This document shows positions 5,055 to 10,493 of a stretch of DNA of 10,493 bases, piece by piece; position 1 is the stretch's first letter, and every line of letters starts with the position of its first letter. The stretch comes from Candidatus Cloacimonas sp. (GTDB lineage Bacteria > Cloacimonadota > Cloacimonadia > Cloacimonadales > Cloacimonadaceae): positions 1 through 10,493 of the forward strand of contig JALOCJ010000018.1 of assembly GCA_023227825.1 (NCBI GenBank), given 5' to 3'. The notes under the pieces were generated by a model. That model did not search any database. It had not been told where the DNA came from and saw only the letters and a program-made list of their open reading frames with translations. The translations under genes and the position numbers were made by a program.

Positions 5055-6658
5055 TCTGGTGTCTCCAATTTGTTCTTTTTCTTTAAGGTCTGAATGCATT
5101 CCCGACGGGCAATTACAACAGAAACACCGTTGTAAGCCAATTCTTCTTTATATATTTGGATAATTTCGGGATAATTTTTCTTGAGAGGAACAAACACGCG
5201 AATGTGTTCTTTTTCTACTCCTATACCCAAACAGATATCTTCCAGTTTTCCATAACCGGTATAATTCTGTCCACCTGTCATTGCAGTGGTGGAATTATCT
5301 AGAATGATAATCATCACATTGGCTTTATCGTAAACGCAATCCAATAGCCCGGTAATTCCTGAATGGCAAAAAGTGCTATCCCCAATAACAGCTACAGCAG
5401 GAAAGAGTCCACTATCGGCTGCACCTTTTGCCATAGTAATTGAAGCACCCATATCCACACAGGAATTGATGGAATTATAGGGTGGCATAAAACCTAAAGT
5501 ATAACAGCCAATATCGCTGAAAACATTGCCTCTACCATAATCCGCCATTACTTCATTCAAGGACAAAAAAGTATCGGAATGAGGACAACCTACGCATAAG
5601 GCAGGAGGTCTGCCAACTACAATTTCAGGAACGGGTCTACCTATTGTATCAGGTAAAGAAAGTGCTTTAGCAACAAGATTAGGATTAAGTTCACCGGCAC
5701 GAGGAAGATAACCATCCAAACGACCATGAACAGGTTTTAAACCGGGAAAGGCAAAACCCTTAATCATTTCTTCGGCAAAGGGCATTCCTTCTTCTACTAC
5801 AAGCAATTCATCACAGGTAGCATAAAGCTGATGAATTTGCTTTTCCGGCAGAGGGTATTGACTTATTTTAAGAACAGGATAAGGAATTTCATCGCCGTGA
5901 TATGCTTCCCGCAGATAGTTATAAGCCAAACCGGTAGTAATAATACCTAATTTTGTATTTTTCCTTTTAGCAGTATAGATATTGTAGGCAGAATTTTCGG
6001 ATTCTGCCAGAAAATCCTTTTGCAGGGAAAGATGATGTTGATACTTTTTTCTGGCAATAGCAGGCAAAAGCATAAACTGAAACATATCTTCGGGCTTTTT
6101 CATTTCCTTTTGAGGTAAAGGATTGCGTCTGGTAATCCCGGAACGGGAATGCGCCAAACGCGTAGTTAACCGTAAAAGCACAGGAATATGGAACTTTTCT
6201 GATAGCTCAAAACCATAAAAAGCCATATCATAACATTCCTGCTGATTACTTGGTTCTAAAACAGGAAGCATTGCAAAATGACCATAATAACGGCTATCCT
6301 GTTCATTCTGAGAACTATGCATTGAAGGGTCATCGGCAACAGCAACAATTAAACCACCGCTGGCTCCGGTTACAGCAGAATTCATAAAAGGGTCGGCTGC
6401 TACATTTAACCCTACATGTTTCATTGTAACCATCGCTCTTTTTCCTAAAGCGCTCATACCCAAAGCTGTTTCCAAAGCGGTTTTCTCGTTGGAACTCCAG
6501 GTGCGGTGAATTTTATTTTCCTCCGCCTGTTTTGACCTTTGAGCATATTCAATGATTTCTGTGGAAGGAGTTCCCGGGTAACCGTAAAAACCTGATATTC
6601 CGGCATCCAGAGCTCCTTGAGCAAGGGCTTCATCACCCAAAAGCATAAGTTTTGGCAT
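5051..6658 (-). CDS. iorA: Indolepyruvate:ferredoxin oxidoreductase, alpha subunit, short form without ferredoxin domain
   Basis: This is the thiamine-diphosphate subunit of aryl 2-oxoacid oxidation. It is 535 residues long. The N-terminal pyrimidine-binding domain shows GYPGTPSTEI (26-35), the conserved glutamate E58 in WSSNEKTALE, and MKHVGLNVAADP (79-90). A middle domain spans about 235-340. The C-terminal pyrophosphate domain has RPPALCVGCPH (350-360), SDIGCYTLG (381-389), the metal site GDSTFCHSGITGL starting at G426-D427, and N455 in LDNSTTAMTGG. The chain stops at about the point (VIARREC, 515-521) where classical IorA continues into a C-terminal domain binding two [4Fe-4S] clusters, so that domain is absent. 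This is not an obvious frameshift, because the stop overlaps the iorB start as ATGA. Electrons would have to pass to another iron-sulfur protein. The ribosome binding site AAAGGAG lies 5 bp before the ATG. Confidence 0.94.
   Translation of the reverse strand: MPKLMLLGDEALAQGALDAGISGFYGYPGTPSTEIIEYAQRSKQAEENKIHRTWSSNEKTALETALGMSALGKRAMVTMKHVGLNVAADPFMNSAVTGASGGLIVAVADDPSMHSSQNEQDSRYYGHFAMLPVLEPSNQQECYDMAFYGFELSEKFHIPVLLRLTTRLAHSRSGITRRNPLPQKEMKKPEDMFQFMLLPAIARKKYQHHLSLQKDFLAESENSAYNIYTAKRKNTKLGIITTGLAYNYLREAYHGDEIPYPVLKISQYPLPEKQIHQLYATCDELLVVEEGMPFAEEMIKGFAFPGLKPVHGRLDGYLPRAGELNPNLVAKALSLPDTIGRPVPEIVVGRPPALCVGCPHSDTFLSLNEVMADYGRGNVFSDIGCYTLGFMPPYNSINSCVDMGASITMAKGAADSGLFPAVAVIGDSTFCHSGITGLLDCVYDKANVMIIILDNSTTAMTGGQNYTGYGKLEDICLGIGVEKEHIRVFVPLKKNYPEIIQIYKEELAYNGVSVVIARRECIQTLKKKNKLETPE
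5063..5066 (-). promoter_or_regulatory. Ribosome binding site deciding the iorB start
   Basis: GGAG on the minus strand lies inside the end of iorA, 8 bp before the ATG at 5052-5054. It supports that start over the ATG 45 bp further upstream. Confidence 0.7.
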
Positions 6659-6663
6659 TTTTT

Positions 6664-6669
6664 CTCCTT
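6664..6669 (-). promoter_or_regulatory. Strong ribosome binding site of iorA
   Basis: AAGGAG on the minus strand lies 5 bp before the iorA ATG, in the 20-bp gap after the malQ stop. It suggests that iorA is translated independently of malQ, although the two are probably on one transcript. Confidence 0.7.
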
Positions 6670-6678
6670 TATTATATT

Positions 6679-8151
6679 TTATTTATTTGAATAAAAAGAA
6701 TCTTCCAGACGCCATTGCCAGTTTCCCAAAGCAGTTCCCGGGATGTTCATTCTTGCCTCATCACCCAATCCTAAAATATCCTGATAGGGAAAAATAATCT
6801 GTCGGCAACTGGAAGAGAGAGCAATATTGCGGATAATGATATGAATGTTTTCCGCATTTAACATTGCTTGACAATCAGTAAATTTATGTAAAACACAATA
6901 TTCCTGTAAATGTTTATAGGATGGCGAATCGGGAGAAAGTGATTCAAACCAGCCACGCAGGGTTTGATTATCATGGGTTCCTGTATAAAGCCAACGCTCC
7001 GGAGGGTATTTTTTCACATCAGGAACGCTTTCTTCAAAACAGAATTGCAAAACAATCATTCCCGGAAAACCAAAGCGTTCCAGGATACTGCAAACATCAT
7101 CATTTAGAATTCCCAGGTCTTCAGCAATAAAACGCTCTATGGTAAAATGTTGTAACAAAGTGGTAAAGAAATCTTCCGGCAAAGCACGCACCCAGGAACC
7201 CTGAATGGCATTGTCAGGTAAAACTGGTTGACCGTTAGCATCAATCATCGGTTCCACCTGCCAAAAGTTCACATAGCCGATAAAATGGTCTAAACGCAAA
7301 ATGTCCAAATAATTAAGTGCCTGCTTTATTCTTTCTATAAAAAGACAAAATCCCTCCTGCTTTAAAACATCCCATTTGTATAAAGGATTGCCCCAAAGCT
7401 GACCTTTTTCCGCAAAAGCATCGGGAGGAACCCCGGCAAAATGTAGACGCCTGCCTTGTTTATCTAAATCAAAATATTCCTGATGAGCCCAAACCTCAGC
7501 GCTATCGTAAGCAAGATAAAGCGGTAAATCCCCAATCAGAACAATACCCAATTTATGTAACTGTGCTTTAAACCAGGATAACTGTTCAGCCAGCATTGCT
7601 TGAGTAACTGCTCGCAGGTTAAAATAGGATGTATCCATTGAGCGGACTTTTTGATAGAGCTTTTCACTGTAATTACGATGTTCCTCATTCCAGTTATACC
7701 AGCAGGTATCGTTATAGATTTTGCTTAAAGAGAGAAAGGTTAAGTATGGCTTAAGCAAGGAAGCACTTTCTTCAATATATTCATCCAGGTTATTGGTAAG
7801 CATCCAGTTAGCAGTTGCTTGAGCCAGCATTTTATCTTTCAGGGTATAGACCTGTTCATAACGGGTAATATTACTGCGGGGAATTTTTACTGATTCCAGC
7901 ATAAGCTGATTGATATAACCCTGTTGATAGAGAAGTTCCGGACTGATGAAATAAGGATTTAAAGCAAAAGCAGATAGCGGATTATAGGGAGAATTGCCAT
8001 AACCGCAATGATTTACAGGTAATATCTGCCAATAGGTATATCCTTCAGCTTTCAAGTATTCAGCAAAACGGATTGCCTCAGGTCCGAAATCTCCGATGCC
8101 AAAATCGGAAGGCAGAGAACTGATATGCAATAAGATCCCTGTTTTTCGCAT
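6679..8151 (-). CDS. malQ: 4-alpha-glucanotransferase (amylomaltase), GH77
   Basis: This enzyme moves alpha-1,4-glucan segments between acceptors (EC 2.4.1.25), in cytoplasmic maltodextrin or glycogen metabolism. At 490 residues it is the compact bacterial and plant DPE1 type, without the N-terminal extension of E. coli MalQ. Conserved parts are ILLHISSLPSDFGIGDFG (6-23), SPYNPLSAFALNP (54-66), GDLPLYLAYDSAEVWA (207-222), VPPDAFAEKGQLWGNPLY (241-258), the nucleophile D288 in LRLDHFIGY, the acid/base E344 in IAEDLG, the stabilising D394 in GTHDNQTLRGW, and PGTALGNWQWR at the C terminus. All catalytic residues are present. The start codon overlaps the holA stop by one base (TAATG), so translation is probably coupled. 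No other glycogen genes are visible nearby. Confidence 0.96.
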   Translation of the reverse strand: MRKTGILLHISSLPSDFGIGDFGPEAIRFAEYLKAEGYTYWQILPVNHCGYGNSPYNPLSAFALNPYFISPELLYQQGYINQLMLESVKIPRSNITRYEQVYTLKDKMLAQATANWMLTNNLDEYIEESASLLKPYLTFLSLSKIYNDTCWYNWNEEHRNYSEKLYQKVRSMDTSYFNLRAVTQAMLAEQLSWFKAQLHKLGIVLIGDLPLYLAYDSAEVWAHQEYFDLDKQGRRLHFAGVPPDAFAEKGQLWGNPLYKWDVLKQEGFCLFIERIKQALNYLDILRLDHFIGYVNFWQVEPMIDANGQPVLPDNAIQGSWVRALPEDFFTTLLQHFTIERFIAEDLGILNDDVCSILERFGFPGMIVLQFCFEESVPDVKKYPPERWLYTGTHDNQTLRGWFESLSPDSPSYKHLQEYCVLHKFTDCQAMLNAENIHIIIRNIALSSSCRQIIFPYQDILGLGDEARMNIPGTALGNWQWRLEDSFYSNK

Positions 8152-9152
8152 TATGCATCCAGAATTTTAAGCAAACAATTGCAGAGCAAAATTTGCGGCT
8201 CAGCAACGGTTAATTTAAACTGTTGGTCTGTTTCCAGCAGGAGGGCAAAAATATTCTCCAGCGAAGCAAGATTATAGGAACGGGATAAATCCAGAATTTC
8301 TTTCCTCTGTGTAGCATAAATATCATTAAGATGATTAGCAATGATTTCTTTATCGGAAATATGAGCTTTTTTCAGGAGCAATATTTTCCAGATATTAGAA
8401 TAGAACCGTGTAAGCTGAAAGAGGATTTGCAAGGGTTTCCAATCGGCAAAAAGCATTTTTTCCATTGCTTCTATTGACTGTTTTGCCTGTTTTCGTCCAA
8501 GAGCACGATAAAAATCAATCAGCGTTCCAGAGCGGGAAGTTCCCAAACTTAGAATAATATCTGATTCGGTAATAGTTTTTCGGTTACCGGTAAGTAAATC
8601 CAGCTTCGTAAGTTCATTTGCAGCGTTATAATAATCAAGTTCAATCCGGCTGAGAAATTCTTCAATCGCTTTATCAGTCATCGTTTTATTAATATCTTTC
8701 AATGCTTTATCCAACCAGGCACGAATAGCACCTCCATAAGGTGGCGGGTCACAATTTATAACCAAAGTTCCTGCTTTTATTTTCTTCCAATAGTCATAGC
8801 GGGCATCTGCTTTTTCAGTTACAATAGCTAAACTTTGAATTTCCGAAGGAGAAGAGAAATAATCAGCTAAGATATTCATTTCTTTGGTCTTAAGTGATTC
8901 TGCATTTTTAATGATAATCAGCTTGGTAGAAGAAAAAATGGAATAAGTATCCAACAGGTCAGCCAGTTCAGGGCTTTTTACTTCATCACCGTAGATAATA
9001 AAAGTATCTGCATTTTCTTTTTTTTTTAGTTTAGCTCTTATTGTATCTAAAACTCTATCCACCAGATAGGAATCGGTTCCCGTAAGCAAATAGGAAGAGC
9101 CCAAACGAACTTTATCAGCAGTAAAATCAAGGGCAAAAAGTGTGACTTCCAT
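8151..9152 (-). CDS. holA: DNA polymerase III, delta subunit
   Basis: This is the clamp-loader subunit that opens the beta sliding clamp during replication. It is 333 residues, typical for the family (about 320-345). The N-terminal Rossmann-like domain starts with SSYLLTGTDSYLVDRVLDTI (19-38). The TYSIFSSTKLIIIKNAE region (69-85) corresponds to the family's characteristic 'LFSxxRLVxLxxxE' strand-turn. Domain II follows at about 145-210, with the family pattern around DYYNAANELTKLDLLTG. The helical collar domain III occupies about 215-333. As expected for delta, it lacks an ATPase P-loop. There is an A10 run in the coding strand (9018-9027, residues KLKKKE). The start overlaps the uppP stop as TAATG and the stop overlaps the malQ start in the same way. 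Delta subunits diverge fast; the call rests on overall pattern and length. Confidence 0.9.
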   Translation of the reverse strand: MEVTLFALDFTADKVRLGSSYLLTGTDSYLVDRVLDTIRAKLKKKENADTFIIYGDEVKSPELADLLDTYSIFSSTKLIIIKNAESLKTKEMNILADYFSSPSEIQSLAIVTEKADARYDYWKKIKAGTLVINCDPPPYGGAIRAWLDKALKDINKTMTDKAIEEFLSRIELDYYNAANELTKLDLLTGNRKTITESDIILSLGTSRSGTLIDFYRALGRKQAKQSIEAMEKMLFADWKPLQILFQLTRFYSNIWKILLLKKAHISDKEIIANHLNDIYATQRKEILDLSRSYNLASLENIFALLLETDQQFKLTVAEPQILLCNCLLKILDA

Positions 9153-9967
9153 TAAAAGCCCAAAGCTATTAAAATAATGGATAATAAGCCAATAATCCAG
9201 CAGTAAAAAGCAAAATATTTCAATCGGCTAACCTCAATTAAACGAATTAAAAAGGCAATAACCAGATAGCCGGCAAGAAAGGAACAAACAAAACCCGCTA
9301 TATAATTTAATAACTGCTGTGATTCAAGCTTGGCAAATTCTTTGTATTGAGAAAAGTTACCTGCCAAAATTGCCGGAATGCTTAATAAAAAAGAATATTG
9401 TGCTGCATCCTTGCGTTTCATTCCGGTAGCCAAAGAACAGGCAATCGTAGTTCCCGAACGGGAAATACCAGGCATAATAGCAATGCCCTGCCCTATTCCG
9501 ATTAATACGGAACGCAAAAAACCGATATTAGAAGCAGGAATACCTTTATCTTTAAAATAATCGGAAACAAAAACTATAAAACCGGTAACCAGCAAAAAAA
9601 CAGCAACCAGAATCGGCATCTTAAAAACAGCTTCTTCGTAGTTACCGAAAAGAAGATAAATAATACCTGTAGCCAGAGTGGAAATAATAAGATAATAAAC
9701 TAAAGTACGGTTTTTACGATGCTGCTCACGATTAACAGTATTTCCCCAGGAAAAAAGTGACTGTATAAGCTCCCAGAGGGTTTTGCGAAAAAAGACCAGA
9801 ACAGCAAGCAGGGTTCCCAAGTGCATAAAGAGTTCAAAAACAATGTTTTCGCTATCACCGATGCCAAAAAAATGTTGTACTAAAACCAAATGGCCGGAAC
9901 TGCTAACCGGAATAAATTCCGTAAGACCTTGTATAATACCCATCAGGATTGCCTGAAGAAAGCTCAT
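9152..9967 (-). CDS. uppP: Undecaprenyl-diphosphatase (BacA/UppP family)
   Basis: This integral membrane phosphatase (EC 3.6.1.27) recycles the lipid carrier for peptidoglycan and other envelope glycans. Overexpression in other bacteria gives bacitracin resistance. It is 271 residues, the normal family size. The first conserved region GIIQGLTEFIPVSSSGHL (10-27) carries E17, the serine cluster and H26. The second, GQGIAIMPGISRSGTT (159-174), carries R170. Hydrophobic segments suggesting membrane spans lie near 1-14, 46-62, 89-107, 117-136, 150-165, 190-203, 218-243 and 251-270. Minus-strand AGAGG overlapping the stop of the upstream deacetylase gene, 7 bp before the ATG, serves as the ribosome binding site. 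The stop overlaps the holA start by one base. Confidence 0.97.
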   Translation of the reverse strand: MSFLQAILMGIIQGLTEFIPVSSSGHLVLVQHFFGIGDSENIVFELFMHLGTLLAVLVFFRKTLWELIQSLFSWGNTVNREQHRKNRTLVYYLIISTLATGIIYLLFGNYEEAVFKMPILVAVFLLVTGFIVFVSDYFKDKGIPASNIGFLRSVLIGIGQGIAIMPGISRSGTTIACSLATGMKRKDAAQYSFLLSIPAILAGNFSQYKEFAKLESQQLLNYIAGFVCSFLAGYLVIAFLIRLIEVSRLKYFAFYCWIIGLLSIILIALGF

Positions 9968-9977
9968 AACTTAACCT

Positions 9978-10493
9978 CTAAAGTATTTCAGGGACATTGT
10001 ATTTATCTATATCAGTAAGAGGAATCAAAGTGAAACCTGCTGCTTTAAGACGATTGATAATGCGTTTTAAATAATCCAGTTTGTCATAATTATGACAATG
10101 GGAAATAGCAATTACATTTTGTTTACGATTGGAAAGTTCTATTATCTGGTTCAGTTTAGCATCCATAGTGGATTGACTGATATTGGGAGAATCCAGAAAA
10201 AGGTCATTGCGGTATGACTTTAAATGATTTTTTTGGGCTACCGAATAGGCAACGGAAACATTTGTAGTACGACTGTCCAGAAAGAATTTATTGTATTTTT
10301 TCAAAACAGCCATCACAGCATTCATCACATCTTCATCGGTAGTCGCCAAACTCCCCATATGATTGTTCACTCCTTCACAATAAGGTAGTTGCTCTATAAA
10401 ACGGGAAATTATTTTATCAATTTGGTGAGCATCATATTGAACCAATATAGGATTCTTTCCCGGATTTACTTCCGGGTAACCAATGGGTTCCAT
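9978..10493 (-). CDS. Divergent polysaccharide deacetylase (YibQ-like), N terminus outside window
   Basis: The C-terminal 171 residues belong to the divergent polysaccharide deacetylase family (Pfam Polysacc_deac_2; E. coli YibQ is a member). These are NodB-fold proteins, mostly with predicted periplasmic location and no proven substrate. Visible motifs are MEPIGYPEVNPGKNP at the start, GVNNHMGS (41-48) including the conserved N44/H45, FFLDSRTT (70-77) with D73, and AIAISHCH-like IAISHCH (128-134). The methionine at the window edge matches the internal PMEP motif of the family, so the real start lies beyond base 10493. A signal peptide or membrane anchor would be in the missing part. It is the most upstream visible gene of the minus-strand operon, 10 bp before uppP, consistent with an envelope role. 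Confidence 0.88.
   Translation of the reverse strand: MEPIGYPEVNPGKNPILVQYDAHQIDKIISRFIEQLPYCEGVNNHMGSLATTDEDVMNAVMAVLKKYNKFFLDSRTTNVSVAYSVAQKNHLKSYRNDLFLDSPNISQSTMDAKLNQIIELSNRKQNVIAISHCHNYDKLDYLKRIINRLKAAGFTLIPLTDIDKYNVPEIL

Noticed and set aside
5055..5099. Upstream ATG at 5097-5099 as the iorB start
   Set aside because: It would add 15 residues unlike the family and overlap iorA by about 50 bp; the ATG at 5052-5054 has a good ribosome binding site and an ATGA junction.
10491..10493. ATG at the right edge as the true start of the deacetylase gene
   Set aside because: The methionine falls within the conserved PMEP-type motif found mid-protein in this family, so the gene must continue beyond the window.

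Overview
The window looks like ordinary chromosome from an AT-rich, anaerobic, amino-acid-fermenting bacterium. The best guess is the candidate phylum Cloacimonadota (Candidatus Cloacimonas-like). The basis is an aminotransferase that matches my recollection of the 3-aminobutyryl-CoA aminotransferase described from a Cloacimonas metagenome assembly, an acetoacetyl-CoA thiolase just upstream, an indolepyruvate:ferredoxin oxidoreductase typical of amino-acid fermentation, and repeat-laden intergenic DNA. The assignment is inference and was not checked by any search.

Layout. The left part (1-4101) is read on the + strand: the 3' part of an acetyl-CoA acetyltransferase, a 414-bp repeat-filled gap, a class III aminotransferase (probable kat) and, 12 bp further on, pyrG (CTP synthase). 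The right part (4488-10493) is read entirely on the - strand as one very compact run. In transcription order it contains a divergent polysaccharide deacetylase (start outside the window), uppP, holA, malQ, iorA and iorB. The uppP/holA and holA/malQ junctions are TAATG overlaps and the iorA/iorB junction is an ATGA overlap, so this is probably one operon entering from beyond the right edge. pyrG and iorB converge on a second repeat-filled gap (4102-4487).

How the genes fit together. Thiolase plus the aminotransferase would form the last steps of a lysine fermentation variant: 3-aminobutyryl-CoA is transaminated to acetoacetyl-CoA, which is thiolysed to two acetyl-CoA. IorA/IorB would oxidise aryl 2-oxoacids from aromatic amino acids to acyl-CoA with reduced ferredoxin. 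MalQ (alpha-glucan metabolism), UppP (lipid carrier recycling), HolA (replication clamp loader) and PyrG are housekeeping.

The least explained DNA is in the two gaps. The first is bounded by a near-perfect 30-bp inverted repeat and contains a purine-rich duplicated block. The second contains AGGATTTT octamers and a 22-bp tandem repeat with an inverted partner. Related modules occur in both gaps. No tRNA, rRNA, CRISPR array, insertion sequence with a transposase, or convincing rho-independent terminator was seen.
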